A DNA stretch of 64,000 nt from Ancylomarina sp963977525 (GCA_963977525.1 CAXBPC010000007.1:62001-126000), one strand, 5' to 3'. Positions 33,761-43,487 are shown, counted from the first letter of the stretch. The notes: generated by a model from the letters alone, not told the origin. Program-made: numbers and translations.

Positions 33761-35365
33761 CTAGTTTTTATATTTCTCTGATACTTCAGCAGCAACTTTG
33801 CGCATAGTATCTTGTGCTTGGTCTGTATATTTCCCTGAAGCCAATTCGTTTAAAACTTCTTTGTGCTTCAACTCCATCAAGTCCAAGAAATCTTTTTCAA
33901 ATTCCTTAGTTTTTGCAACAGGAACATGACGTAATAAACCTTGACTACCACAGAACAAAATTGCAACCTGTCTCTCAACAGAATATGGTGAATACTGCCC
34001 TTGCTTTAAAATCTCAACATTCTTAGCACCTTTATTCAATACAGACAAAGTAGCAGCATCCATATCCGAACCAAACTTAGAGAAAGCCTCAAGTTCACGA
34101 TATTGTGCTTGGTCAAGTTTCAAAGTACCAGCCACCTTCTTCATTGGTTTAATTTGCGCATTACCACCAACTCGAGATACAGAAATACCTACGTTAATTG
34201 CTGGACGAATACCTGCATTAAACAAATCTGATTCAAGGAAAATCTGACCATCAGTAATCGAAATTACATTGGTAGGAATATAAGCCGATACATCACCCGC
34301 CTGAGTTTCAATAATAGGAAGAGCTGTTAATGAACCTCCACCTTTAATAATTGATTCTCCATTCTCATCCCTAGCCGCTACCAAACTCTCTGGCAAGTCA
34401 TTCATCTGACGAGCAATATCATCAGAGTTAATAATTTTTGCAGCACGTTCTAATAAACGTGAGTGAAGGTAAAATACATCACCTGGATATGCTTCACGCC
34501 CTGGTGGACGACGAAGTAATAGTGAAACCTCACGGTATGAAACCGCTTGTTTCGATAAATCATCATATATAATCAATGCTGGACGACCTGTATCACGGAA
34601 AAACTCTCCGATAGATGCTCCTGCGAATGGTGCGTAAAATTGAAGTGCAGCAGGATCGGAAGCCGTAGCCATAACAATAACTGTATAAGCCATTGCACCA
34701 TGATCCTCTAGTGTTTTAGCAATATTTGCTACTGTAGAACCTTTTTGTCCAATTGCAACATAGATACAAAAAACAGGCTCTCCTTTGTCGTAGAATTCTT
34801 TCTGATTGATGATGGTATCGATCGCAATGGCAGTTTTACCTGTCTGACGGTCACCAATAATCAATTCACGTTGTCCTCTACCAATAGGAATCATTGCATC
34901 AACTGATTTCAAACCAGTTTGAAGAGGCTCATTTACAGGCTGACGGTACAAAACACCTGGCGCTTTACGTTCCAATGGCATTTCGTATGTTTTACCCTGT
35001 ATTGGACCTTTACCGTCTATAGGTTCGCCTAGTGTATTGATCACACGTCCTAACATACCTTCACCAACATTGATGGAAGCAATTCGTTTAGTACGTTTCA
35101 CTGTATCACCTTCTTTAATCCCTTGAGTGTCGCCAAGCAGTACTGCTCCAACATTATCCTCTTCAAGATTTAGAACAATGCCTAAGACACCATTCTGAAA
35201 TTCGATAAGTTCGTTTGATCCAACATGTGACAAACCGTAAATACGGGCAATTCCATCACCCACTTGTAGTACGGTTCCAACTTCTTCAAGTTGTGCTTCG
35301 GTTTTTAGACCTTCTAATTGTTGTTTTAGAATTTCCGAAACTTCAGCAGGTTTAATACTAGCCAT
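33761..35365 (-). CDS. atpA: ATP synthase F1 alpha subunit
   Basis: With the ATG at 35365 (MASIKPAEVSEIL) it has 534 residues. It carries GDRQTGKTAIAID (the P-loop), RPALIIYDDLSKQAVSYR and LLRRPPGREAYPGDVFYLHS, all characteristic of alpha. The upstream in-frame codon at 35392 is a TTG giving nine extra Asn/Lys-rich residues and is less likely. It lies between atpH and atpG. Confidence 0.97.
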   Translation of the reverse strand: MASIKPAEVSEILKQQLEGLKTEAQLEEVGTVLQVGDGIARIYGLSHVGSNELIEFQNGVLGIVLNLEEDNVGAVLLGDTQGIKEGDTVKRTKRIASINVGEGMLGRVINTLGEPIDGKGPIQGKTYEMPLERKAPGVLYRQPVNEPLQTGLKSVDAMIPIGRGQRELIIGDRQTGKTAIAIDTIINQKEFYDKGEPVFCIYVAIGQKGSTVANIAKTLEDHGAMAYTVIVMATASDPAALQFYAPFAGASIGEFFRDTGRPALIIYDDLSKQAVSYREVSLLLRRPPGREAYPGDVFYLHSRLLERAAKIINSDDIARQMNDLPESLVAARDENGESIIKGGGSLTALPIIETQAGDVSAYIPTNVISITDGQIFLESDLFNAGIRPAINVGISVSRVGGNAQIKPMKKVAGTLKLDQAQYRELEAFSKFGSDMDAATLSVLNKGAKNVEILKQGQYSPYSVERQVAILFCGSQGLLRHVPVAKTKEFEKDFLDLMELKHKEVLNELASGKYTDQAQDTMRKVAAEVSEKYKN

Positions 35366-35500
35366 ATTTTTTTTGCTTTTGTTACGATTCAATACTTAAA
35401 TGAGATTCAAGATCTACATTCTTTGTAGACTAAAGGTTAGAACTCCCTATCTCAAAATTTAATATTTTTATAAAAAAACTAAACCCTTTTTAGGTTAAGT

Positions 35501-36037
35501 TTATTGTATTAATGTTCTTTTTATCTGACTCAACTGATTAGACACACTTGCATCTAATTCCTGATCATCAACACGAAGAACAAAACCTCCAATGATATCC
35601 TTATCTAGAACTTCTTCTAACTCAATTTTTGAGTCAAAAGCTTTCTTAAGCATATCACTTAAATTTGCTTTACCTTCTTTACCAATCTCACCTGCAGTTG
35701 TTAATTTCGCGGACACAACTCCTTTATCTTTTCGGCATAAATCAAAAAAATTACGAACCATATCTTTGATGAAAATTTCACGATGGTTTTCAAAAACCAT
35801 ATCCATGAAATTAAGACTTATTGCATCTAGCTTATCAGCTAAAACCAATTTCACAGCCTTTCTTTTCTGAGACGTCTTAACCACTGGGCTTTCAACCATC
35901 AACCAAAAATCCTTCACTGTATTGCAAAGCTCATCAACAAGCTTCATATCAGCCACAATTGTGTCTAATACGTTCTTTTCTTTTCCTAACAGGAAAAGTG
36001 CTTTTGCATATCGAACCGAGATTTTACTTTCGTTCAT
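35501..36037 (-). CDS. atpH: ATP synthase F1 delta subunit
   Basis: The 178-residue stator subunit has SVRYAKALFLLGKE near the N-terminus and the C-terminal DKDIIGGFVLRVDDQELDAS, the conserved delta/OSCP signature. It links the b-subunit stalk to the top of F1. It sits between atpF and atpA as usual. Confidence 0.95.
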   Translation of the reverse strand: MNESKISVRYAKALFLLGKEKNVLDTIVADMKLVDELCNTVKDFWLMVESPVVKTSQKRKAVKLVLADKLDAISLNFMDMVFENHREIFIKDMVRNFFDLCRKDKGVVSAKLTTAGEIGKEGKANLSDMLKKAFDSKIELEEVLDKDIIGGFVLRVDDQELDASVSNQLSQIKRTLIQ

Positions 36038-36090
36038 ATCTTCTTATTAATTGCAATCCACGAATGGATAGACGTTCGACTTTCAGTGAA

Positions 36091-36585
36091 TTAATTGATA
36101 TTGACTTCTTTCATCAACTCTTGGAAATAATCCTTTTGTTGCTGATCGTCTTTGAACTCGCGACGTAAAACCTTCTCAGCTATTTCTACTGATAGGGTAG
36201 CCACTTGAGCTTTTATCTCACTTAAAGCTGCTACTTTATCGCTCTCAATAGCTTGACGAGCAGATGCAACTACCTTTTCAGCTTCTTCAGTTGCTTTAGT
36301 TTTGGCTTCGCGTACAATTTGCTCACCCAATTCTTTAGCTTCCTTAAGCATATTCTCTCTCTCACGTCTGGCTTCCTTCAAAATCTTTTGATTATCAGCC
36401 TGCAATTTAGCCATCTCTTCTTTTGCACTTTCAGCAGAAAGAAGCGCCTCCTTAATAGAATCATTACGCTCTTCAATTGCATCAACAATCGAAGGCCAGG
36501 CATATTTCTTCAAAAGAAAAAACACACTTGCAAAAGCAATAAACATCCATATGAAAGTTCCCAATTCGGGAGTAACTAAGCCCAT
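36091..36585 (-). CDS. atpF: ATP synthase F0 b subunit
   Basis: The 164-residue protein has one N-terminal membrane helix (LGTFIWMFIAFASVFFLLKKYAW, about residues 8-28). A long charged coiled coil follows (about 35-130, with ERNDSIKEALLSAE and KILKEARRERENM), and the C-terminus binds delta. This is the classic peripheral stalk layout, in its usual place between c and delta. Confidence 0.95.
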   Translation of the reverse strand: MGLVTPELGTFIWMFIAFASVFFLLKKYAWPSIVDAIEERNDSIKEALLSAESAKEEMAKLQADNQKILKEARRERENMLKEAKELGEQIVREAKTKATEEAEKVVASARQAIESDKVAALSEIKAQVATLSVEIAEKVLRREFKDDQQQKDYFQELMKEVNIN

Positions 36586-36694
36586 ATTATTCTATATTAA
36601 TAATTACAACTTGTAATTAATGATTTAAAATTGAAATGTTGGTACCCACAATTTGTCGCCGACAACCTCATTGGCAAATTGTGGGATAATACTA

Positions 36695-36952
36695 TTAAAG
36701 TACGATAGCCAACAAACAAATGATAATTGCAAAGAAAGCAGCACCTTCAATAAGGGCAGCAGCAACAATCATGTTTGAACGAATGTCTCCAGCAGCTTCT
36801 GGTTGACGAGCGATACTCTCAAGAGCAGATCCACCAATCTTACCAATACCGATACCTGCACCAATAGCAGCTAAACCAGCGCCAACAGCAGCACCAAACT
36901 TTGCAAGACCTGCTGTTGCAGCGGCCTGAAGAATAATTGATAATGTAATCAT
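36695..36952 (-). CDS. atpE: ATP synthase F0 c subunit
   Basis: The 85-residue double-helix hairpin forms the rotor ring. It has the polar loop IARQPEAAGDIR and the ion-binding Glu in AALIEGAAFFAI (about residue 70). The Gly-Ala that follows the Glu instead of Ser/Thr, and the first-helix sequence, favour a proton-type ring over a sodium-type ring. The N-terminus MITLSIILQAAATAGLAKFG is longer than in many c subunits. Confidence 0.95.
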   Translation of the reverse strand: MITLSIILQAAATAGLAKFGAAVGAGLAAIGAGIGIGKIGGSALESIARQPEAAGDIRSNMIVAAALIEGAAFFAIIICLLAIVL

Positions 36953-37029
36953 GATAATTTAGTTTAAAATGTAAAAACTATAATGTCTCCCTGAGGAGTT
37001 TGATTCTAACAAATTGTCCCAGGACAATT

Positions 37030-38118
37030 TTAATGATGCTCCTCAACTGCCATTCCAAAATAAAGAGCAGATAATAGAGTAAACACATAAGCTTGAATTA
37101 AAGCAACAAGCAATTCAAGTACATCCATGAAAATAACAAAGAAGACTGAAATAATTGAAGTTCCCATTCCAAGTGCTGGACTCATTTCCCCGAAAATAAA
37201 GATCAAAGAAATAAAAGCCAACACAATCATATGGCCAGCGGTGATGTTTGCAAAAAGTCGAACCATTAGTACAAATGGTTTTGTGAACACACCCATTATC
37301 TCAACCAAAGGCATCAAAGGCACTGGAAATTTCAACCACCAAGGTACCCCAGGTGTGTTAAAAATATGTTTCCAGTAATTTTTATTTCCATTTACCGTCG
37401 TGATAATGAATGTGAATAGAGCCAACACCATCGTAATGGTGATATTACCCGTAACATTAGCACCGCCAGGAATAAATGGAATAATTCCCATTAGGTTGTT
37501 CAACCAAATAAAGAAAAAGATGGTCAATAAAAATGGAACGAATTTTTTGTATCTCTTTTCTCCAATAGCAGGTTTTGCAATTTCATCAACTACAAAAACA
37601 ATGATTGGCTCTAGATAAGCTTGAAGGCCTTTAGGTTCCTGCCCTTTTCTTCTGCGATAAGTTTTAGCTACTGACAAAAAAATCCACAATAGAAATATCA
37701 TAGAGATCAGCATCGAAACAACATTCTTTGTCATCGAAATATCGAAAGGACGAATCTGATGTCCATCAACCATTTCAACTACCTTACCTCTATATTTCCC
37801 TTCCTTAGCCAACTCGAATCCCTTATAAGATGAGTGACCATGATGAAAATTACTAGACATGAAAATATGAAAACCTGAATTGTTAGAATAAACAATTACT
37901 GGAAGAGGTGCTGTAAAATGAAAATCGCCATAAGAGAAAACGTGCCAATCATATGCATCGGCAATATGATCCATTATAAAGTTTCCTGGTTCAAATTTCT
38001 TTTTTTCGTGGCTTTCTTGATGAGTCTCTTGTTCGTGATCATCGCTAACTAAAGCAAAAGCTGGAGTTAGAGTAGTAAAAAAGAATGCGATAAGTAAAAG
38101 TCGATGAATGTGCTTCAT
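37030..38118 (-). CDS. atpB: ATP synthase F0 a subunit with signal peptide and extended N-terminus
   Basis: The 362-residue protein is about 100 residues longer than E. coli AtpB. It begins with a cleavable signal (MKHIHRLLLIAFFFTTLTPAFA) and a soluble His/Glu-rich stretch (SDDHEQETHQESHEKKK), then the membrane part. The essential Arg lies in MVRLFANITAGHMIVL and the C-terminal helix has LVALIQAYVFTLLSALYFG. Extended a subunits of this type occur in Bacteroidota. It is first of the core F0F1 genes here. Confidence 0.95.
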   Translation of the reverse strand: MKHIHRLLLIAFFFTTLTPAFALVSDDHEQETHQESHEKKKFEPGNFIMDHIADAYDWHVFSYGDFHFTAPLPVIVYSNNSGFHIFMSSNFHHGHSSYKGFELAKEGKYRGKVVEMVDGHQIRPFDISMTKNVVSMLISMIFLLWIFLSVAKTYRRRKGQEPKGLQAYLEPIIVFVVDEIAKPAIGEKRYKKFVPFLLTIFFFIWLNNLMGIIPFIPGGANVTGNITITMVLALFTFIITTVNGNKNYWKHIFNTPGVPWWLKFPVPLMPLVEIMGVFTKPFVLMVRLFANITAGHMIVLAFISLIFIFGEMSPALGMGTSIISVFFVIFMDVLELLVALIQAYVFTLLSALYFGMAVEEHH

Positions 38119-38315
38119 TCCATTCGAAAATATCAGGTTAATAAAATAGTATTTGACTTGCTAATGACACAAGAGAAAACTGGAAACAACTTAAAATCAG
38201 CCTAGAATAAATCAAGATAAAAAGCTCATGATGATTTCTTCAAAAGGCCACTTTATTTAAGCCCTCCAAATCTAATAAAAAAAAGACATAAGATACCAAT
38301 TTGTCTTTATTTATC

Positions 38316-38687
38316 TCACTTTGATTTCAGACTCTTCACTAAAGACGTGACTTCGAATACAGTAAAGAAAATGTAACAAGAAGCGAAATATAACACAAAA
38401 CTTAGAGCCTCTGGCTTATTCAAAAGAACAAATGCGACTATAATCGTCAGATTAAGGAATAGCTTGATGGAAAACCAAGCCATAAAACTTGTATTGAACG
38501 CCATTGGACTCTTATCCTTTGTTTTTAATAAAGCTGAATGTTGAATCAGATTAAAAACAAAAAAGTATAGTATAATAAAAGGAAAGATAGGATTGAACCA
38601 AGGGTTTAATATTTCATAAAACAACCCTATTGTAATTATTAAGAGAAACGAGGAAAGTAATCCTAGTTTGGAAATATGCTTATTCAT
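38316..38687 (-). CDS. Small four-helix membrane protein of the ATP synthase operon (AtpI-like position)
   Basis: With the ATG at 38687 (MNKHISKLGLL) the protein has 123 residues and four hydrophobic segments. It lies between the AtpZ-like gene and atpB, where other bacteria place the poorly conserved AtpI, which helps c-ring assembly. Sequence similarity to AtpI is not visible to me, so this rests on position and topology. An in-frame TTG at 38750 overlapping the AtpZ-like stop is possible but weaker. Confidence 0.65.
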   Translation of the reverse strand: MNKHISKLGLLSSFLLIITIGLFYEILNPWFNPIFPFIILYFFVFNLIQHSALLKTKDKSPMAFNTSFMAWFSIKLFLNLTIIVAFVLLNKPEALSFVLYFASCYIFFTVFEVTSLVKSLKSK

Positions 38688-38746
38688 GTGTTTGTTATTA
38701 TTTTTTCCTTTAAAAACTTCATGAAAATACGGAAAGTCTTTAAATA

Positions 38747-38992
38747 TCAACTATCCTTCTTAAGAAAATCCTTTAGGACTATATACAAAGAAAGTATCAC
38801 CCCCAGAAATGCACCAAAAACTGTAAAACCTGGAAATTCATTTTCCAAATACTTATCGGCTTGCATACCCGCGAACAATACTAATAGTATAATGGCAATC
38901 ATCTGAAATGCTAAGCCAGAATACTTAGCAGCTTCTCGTAATTGCCTTTTTTTCTTTTTAGGATCGAGCTTATTTAACTGCTTTTTTTTCAT
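38747..38992 (-). CDS. AtpZ/AtpI-family protein
   Basis: This 81-residue protein has a Lys-rich N-terminus (MKKKQLNKLDPKKKKRQLRE) and two membrane helices (about 27-44 and 56-74) joined by ADKYLENEFPGFTVFGAF. The G-x-x-x-D-K...P pattern matches the small AtpZ/AtpI family that sits ahead of F0F1 genes and may form a cation channel with AtpI. Its first 23 bp overlap the end of the bactofilin gene, indicating translational coupling. Confidence 0.85.
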   Translation of the reverse strand: MKKKQLNKLDPKKKKRQLREAAKYSGLAFQMIAIILLVLFAGMQADKYLENEFPGFTVFGAFLGVILSLYIVLKDFLKKDS

Positions 38993-39368
38993 CCTTTACA
39001 CTAGCTTCGTTTCCCATTTTACAAGTACCAGTAAATTTAGCACCTGGCTCAACAGAGATTTTAGTAGTATTTATATTCCCTAAAATAAGAGATGATGATT
39101 TCAGACTAATCAATTCACTTACGTGGATATTGCCTTCAATACGTCCAGAAACATCAATTGTTTGGCAAGTAATATCTCCCTCAACTTTTCCCGTAGGTCC
39201 AACAACAACCTTACCTTTCACGATTATCTTACCTTTCACGAAACCATCAATTCGGATATCTCTTGCCGCCTCAATGTCTCCCGTGATAGAAGTTCCATCA
39301 CAAACTAAATTAACTGCTGTCGTTTGTACTTCGTTATTTTTGCTCATCTTATTATTGCTTTTAAACAT
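38970..39368 (-). CDS. Bactofilin-family polymer-forming protein
   Basis: With the ATG at 39368 (MFKSNNKM) the protein has 132 residues. The central part (about residues 20-115) is a right-handed beta-helix with repeating short strands: ITGDIEAARDIRIDGFVKG, KVVVGPTGKVEGDI, IDVSGRIEGNI, SSLILGNI. Bactofilins assemble filaments that anchor cell-shape or envelope machinery. It overlaps the AtpZ-like gene by 23 bp and so appears to be the head of the ATP synthase operon. An in-frame TTG four codons upstream is less likely. Confidence 0.9.
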   Translation of the reverse strand: MFKSNNKMSKNNEVQTTAVNLVCDGTSITGDIEAARDIRIDGFVKGKIIVKGKVVVGPTGKVEGDITCQTIDVSGRIEGNIHVSELISLKSSSLILGNINTTKISVEPGAKFTGTCKMGNEASVKDEKKAVK

Positions 39369-39739
39369 TTTTGTAATCAATTTTCAAATTCAACTTCATA
39401 AATCTTCAAAACTAACAGGGTTTTATCAAGACAGAATCTAATCCTATGAAAACAGAACACTTACCTATCCTGACTGCTTGTTAATCAAAATATAGCCTCT
39501 AATTTTCTAGTTCCACAAATATAAAAAAAGCAAGTAGACCTACATCTTTTTTTTGCTTTTTTTAATTTTTAATCAGCACAGTGTTCAATTTAAAATCTTC
39601 TTCCCTCTTTACTTCAACTAGTTCCTACTAACATCCTTAACGTCCCAAACTATACTTTATTGAGTATAAACAAAAAAAGATGCCCTCTGACAAGAACATC
39701 TTTAAGTTATTATAATACAGTTACTAGAGAATTTCAGGC
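39369..39739. other. Intergenic region between bactofilin and glutathione peroxidase genes
   Basis: This 371-bp, very AT-rich stretch has no gene. It probably contains the promoter of the ATP synthase operon: TATATTTG on the minus strand at 39516-39523, about 148 bp before the bactofilin start. It also holds the glutathione peroxidase terminator at 39676-39703. Confidence 0.5.
39676..39703 (-). terminator. Terminator after the glutathione peroxidase gene
   Basis: AAAGATG pairs with CATCTTT around a 14-base loop. On the minus strand a T run follows, 37 bp after the stop. Confidence 0.75.
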
Positions 39740-40357
39740 TTATAAATCACCTAACATTTCTTCAACTTCATTTTCAAAATCTTTAGGAGCGATATTCGGC
39801 TCAATGCGCTTAACAAGCTTACCTTCTCTATCAAAAATAAATTTCGTAAAATTCCATTTCACACCATTACCTTCATAAATTTCAGGAAACTTCCCACTCA
39901 AAAAAGATTTGAATTTCTGGCCTGAAGCTGAATCATCAAAACCTTTAAATGGTTTTTCAGAGGTCATCATCTTATATAAAGGATGTGCATTTTCACCTCT
40001 TACTTCAATTTTATTGAACATTGGGAAACTTACACCATAATTCTTCTGACAGAATTCTGCAATCTCAGATGAACTTCCAGGCTCTTGCTCAAGAAACTGG
40101 TTACATGGCATACCTAAAACAACCAAGCCTTGATCTTTATACTTCTTATACATGGCTTCTAATCCTTCGTATTGTGGGGTTAAACCACATTTACTAGCCG
40201 TGTTAACAACGATTACAACCTTTCCTTTATAAGTGCTCATTGGAACTTCTTCTCCAGACAACAATTTAAGTTTATAATCGAAGAATTTATCTTGAGCCTG
40301 TAATGGCATCGCGAATAAAACAGCCAATACTATTGTGCAAATACTTAATGCTTTCAT
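39740..40357 (-). CDS. Exported glutathione peroxidase-family thiol peroxidase
   Basis: The 205-residue protein has a signal peptide (MKALSICTIVLAVLFAMPLQAQ) and a thioredoxin-like GPx domain. The peroxidatic Cys57 sits in NTASKCGLTPQYEGL. The second motif reads MPCNQFLEQEPGSS, with Phe-Leu in place of the usual FGGQ. The TGA-coded selenocysteine of animal enzymes is replaced by a normal Cys codon. Such enzymes usually take electrons from thioredoxin and reduce lipid or hydrogen peroxides. Export suggests periplasmic defence. Confidence 0.9.
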   Translation of the reverse strand: MKALSICTIVLAVLFAMPLQAQDKFFDYKLKLLSGEEVPMSTYKGKVVIVVNTASKCGLTPQYEGLEAMYKKYKDQGLVVLGMPCNQFLEQEPGSSSEIAEFCQKNYGVSFPMFNKIEVRGENAHPLYKMMTSEKPFKGFDDSASGQKFKSFLSGKFPEIYEGNGVKWNFTKFIFDREGKLVKRIEPNIAPKDFENEVEEMLGDL

Positions 40358-40501
40358 TTTATGATTTTTAAAATTTGATATGCAAGTTATTCAATTATCA
40401 TGACAATAAAAGACATTTTTATCTTAAAAACTCAACAGACTGATTTCTAAGCTCGGTAAACAATTCAGAAAACCTCTAAACAACAGATTAATATCTAACA
40501 C

Positions 40502-40530
40502 TTGAACATTCGCAAAAAAAGATATCTTTG
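40502..40530 (+). promoter_or_regulatory. Promoter of hemN
   Basis: TTG (40502-40504), an 18-bp spacer and TATCTTTG (40523-40530) form the clearest Bacteroidota-type promoter in the window. The start codon is 44 bp further. Confidence 0.7.
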
Positions 40531-40574
40531 CATGTAGTTGAAATAAGTTTGAAACAGAATTAAGTCAATATATT

Positions 40575-41939
40575 ATGGATAGAGAAGCACTAATAGATAA
40601 ATATAATGTCCCGGTTCCTAGATATACAAGTTATCCAACCGTTCCTTTTTGGGGCGATGATAAACCTGATGTTGACAGATGGTTTAAGCTTGTGAAAAAG
40701 TGTTTTAATGAATCAAATCAAACTAAGGGGATTAGTATTTACGTTCATCTGCCTTATTGTGAGCGATTGTGTACTTATTGTGCTTGTACAAAAGTCATTA
40801 CTCGCGAGCATAAAGTTGAGGATTCCTATATTGATGCACTCTTGCAGGAGTGGAACGTCTATCTAAAACAATTTGATGAAAAACCTATATTAAGGGAACT
40901 TCACTTAGGAGGTGGTACACCAACTTTCTTTTCTCCAGAAAACCTTAAGAAATTAATTAATGGCATTAAACTTCATGCTGATTTGCATCCTGAATATGAA
41001 TTCAGTTTCGAAGGCCATCCTAATAATACGACTCGAGAACACATGCAATCTCTATATGAGGTTGGATTTAGAAGAGTTAGTTTCGGTGTTCAAGACTTCG
41101 ATCCTGAAGTTCAAAGAGTTATCAATCGCCTTCAATCATTCGAAACTGTAAAGGAAGTAACTGAGATTGCCAGAGAAATAGGTTATCACTCTGTGAACTA
41201 CGATTTAATATATGGTTTGCCTAAACAAGAGATCAGTTCAGTGAGAGACACTTTCGAAAAAGTTTCTGAATTAAAGCCTGATAGAATAGCTTATTACTCA
41301 TATGCGCATGTACCATGGAAGAGTAAAGGTCAACGATTATTTACCGAAGTAGATATTCCAGATAGTGCAGGTAAACGTGAGCTATACGAACTAGGAAAAG
41401 AGAAACTAGCAGAACTTGGTTACGACGATGTAGGAATGGATCATTTCTCTTTACCTCATGATAATTTATATCAAGCTAAAATTGAAAAGCGTTTGCACAG
41501 AAACTTTATGGGGTATAATACATCTCATACCGAACTTTTAATTGGTTTAGGATCTTCGTCAATCTCTGATGCAAAGTATGCATACGCGCAAAACCCTAAA
41601 GAGATTCATCTTTATAAAGCCGCTGCTGAAAAAGGAGAACTTGATTTGGTGAAAGCTTGTTACCTGACAAAAGAAGACTTACAAGTTAAAGAAGCCATAC
41701 TTGATATCTCATGTAGAAGAGAATTGGTATTTTCTGATGAGTTAAAACCTTATATGTCTGAAAGCATTGAAGATGAATTACAAGTTATGGCAGATGAAGG
41801 CATTTTAAGTTTCGATTCTGAAAAGCTAATAGTTTCAGACTTAGGGATGACATTCCTTAGAAATATCTGCAAGTTATTTGATAACAGATTAAGAAATGCG
41901 AAATCTGGTGATAGCAATATGTTTTCTAAAGCAATCTAA
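40575..41939 (+). CDS. hemN: Oxygen-independent coproporphyrinogen III oxidase
   Basis: The 454-residue radical SAM enzyme oxidatively decarboxylates coproporphyrinogen III during anaerobic haem synthesis. The N-terminal YDKYNVPVPRYTSYPT-type opening (here YNVPVPRYTSYPTVPFW) and the cluster motif CERLCTYCAC (Cys62, 66, 69, 71) are those of true HemN, as opposed to the haem chaperone HemW. HLGGGTPTFF binds SAM and the C-terminal domain is present. It has a good promoter and is followed after 50 bp by the BrkB-family gene. Confidence 0.95.
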   Translation: MDREALIDKYNVPVPRYTSYPTVPFWGDDKPDVDRWFKLVKKCFNESNQTKGISIYVHLPYCERLCTYCACTKVITREHKVEDSYIDALLQEWNVYLKQFDEKPILRELHLGGGTPTFFSPENLKKLINGIKLHADLHPEYEFSFEGHPNNTTREHMQSLYEVGFRRVSFGVQDFDPEVQRVINRLQSFETVKEVTEIAREIGYHSVNYDLIYGLPKQEISSVRDTFEKVSELKPDRIAYYSYAHVPWKSKGQRLFTEVDIPDSAGKRELYELGKEKLAELGYDDVGMDHFSLPHDNLYQAKIEKRLHRNFMGYNTSHTELLIGLGSSSISDAKYAYAQNPKEIHLYKAAAEKGELDLVKACYLTKEDLQVKEAILDISCRRELVFSDELKPYMSESIEDELQVMADEGILSFDSEKLIVSDLGMTFLRNICKLFDNRLRNAKSGDSNMFSKAI

Positions 41940-41989
41940 TTTTGTAGCTTTACATAGCACAAGGATATTGTTATCTTAAACATGACAGA

Positions 41990-43339
41990 ATGATCAGCAA
42001 ATTAAAAGACCACTTTAACCAACTCATGAACTTTCTCAGTCAGGGGGTTTGGAGCATGCGTTTAAAAGATTTATCAGGCTCTCGTTATTTTTTGATGAGA
42101 CAACTGAGGATTTATCTTTTAGCCATAAAGGGGTTTTATGAAGATAAGTGTCAACTAAGAGCATCGGCACTTACCTTTTATTCATTGCTTTCTGTTGTTC
42201 CCGTGCTTGCCATGTTTTTTGGTATTGCTAAAGGTTTTGGGATGGAACAGCTTCTCGAAAAAGAATTGACCAAAAGCCTCTCTGGTCAAGAGGAAGTGTT
42301 ATCCTGGCTAATTGAGTTTGCCAATAAGATGCTTGGGAATACCAAAGGAACATTAATGGCCGTTCTTGGTTTTGTGATTCTATTTTGGGCTGTTGTTAAA
42401 GTCCTCAGTAATATCGAAGAGGCTTTTAACGATGTATGGCAAATAAAAAAAGGGCGTAGTTGGGGGCGTAAATTCTCAGACTACACATCTATCATGATTT
42501 TTGGTCCTATTTTACTTGTAGGATCCAGTGCTGTTACTGTTTTTATCAAATCTCAAGTCAGTGGTTTTATCGATGGAAATACCATCCTTGAGATGGTTGG
42601 TCCCTTGTTATTTTTCTTAATCAACTTGATTCCTTACATCCTTGTTTGGGTGCTTTTCACAATTATATATGTGTTTATGCCCAATACCAGAGTTAGCCTC
42701 AAGTCTGGTATGTTAGCTGGTGTTGTGGCTGGAACTATTTATCAAATCCTACAAATTCTTTATATCGAATTTCAAGGAAGTGTGACGTCATACAATGCCA
42801 TTTACGGTAGTTTCGCAGCTCTTCCATTATTTTTAATGTGGCTACAATTAAGTTGGCTTGTCGTTTTATTTGGTGCTGAAATCTCTTTTGCAGAGCAAAA
42901 TGTTGAGAGTTATGAATTTGAAGCTGAATCAACGCAAATATCACACAGCTTCCGTAGGTTACTTAGCTTAATTGTTGTACATAAAATCGTTCAGAATTTT
43001 ACGCAAGACAAACGCCCGTACCGATCTAAAGATATTTCACAAGAATTAGAAATACCGATCCGTTTAACAAGAGAAATAATATTTAATTTAGTAAATTGTG
43101 GACTAATATCTGAATTATCTACAGGAAGAGATAAGGAAACAGCCTATGCGCCAGCCTTCGACATTTCAAATATGAGCATAAATAAGGTGATAAATTCATT
43201 GGAAGAATATGGCTCAGATGAAATTCCTGTAAAAAAAGGCAGAGTTTTTGATACCTTAACTCATCTAATAGATGAATACAAGATAAATTTTAAACAACAA
43301 AGTGGAAATGTGCTGTTGAAGGATGTTGAGATGGATTGA
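41990..43339 (+). CDS. YihY/virulence factor BrkB-family membrane protein
   Basis: The 449-residue protein has a six-helix BrkB domain in its first 300 residues (CQLRASALTFYSLLSVVPVLA, then VVKVLSNIEEAFNDVW, PNTRVSLKSGMLAGVVAG and YGSFAALPLFLMWLQLSW). A cytoplasmic winged-helix-like C-terminus of about 130 residues follows (SKDISQELEIPIRLTREI). The family was long misnamed ribonuclease BN and its function is unsettled. It is probably co-transcribed with hemN. Confidence 0.9.
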   Translation: MISKLKDHFNQLMNFLSQGVWSMRLKDLSGSRYFLMRQLRIYLLAIKGFYEDKCQLRASALTFYSLLSVVPVLAMFFGIAKGFGMEQLLEKELTKSLSGQEEVLSWLIEFANKMLGNTKGTLMAVLGFVILFWAVVKVLSNIEEAFNDVWQIKKGRSWGRKFSDYTSIMIFGPILLVGSSAVTVFIKSQVSGFIDGNTILEMVGPLLFFLINLIPYILVWVLFTIIYVFMPNTRVSLKSGMLAGVVAGTIYQILQILYIEFQGSVTSYNAIYGSFAALPLFLMWLQLSWLVVLFGAEISFAEQNVESYEFEAESTQISHSFRRLLSLIVVHKIVQNFTQDKRPYRSKDISQELEIPIRLTREIIFNLVNCGLISELSTGRDKETAYAPAFDISNMSINKVINSLEEYGSDEIPVKKGRVFDTLTHLIDEYKINFKQQSGNVLLKDVEMD

Positions 43340-43487
43340 TAATTTGTTCGACTATTAAAGGTAAGATGTAAATGGGACGACTCAATATCTAAATTGAAAC
43401 AACTGGACCCAACACATTTCCATATATTGATTGATTTGAGAAAATAAAGGACTAAAAGTATTTCATATTTATCCTAATAAGAACCTC

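Noticed and set aside
35366..35392. Earlier TTG start for atpA
   Set aside because: It adds nine Asn/Lys-rich residues not expected in the family, and ATG at 35365 gives the standard MASIKPAEVSEIL start.
39740..40357. Selenocysteine in the glutathione peroxidase
   Set aside because: The peroxidatic position has an ordinary Cys codon, and there is no in-frame TGA.
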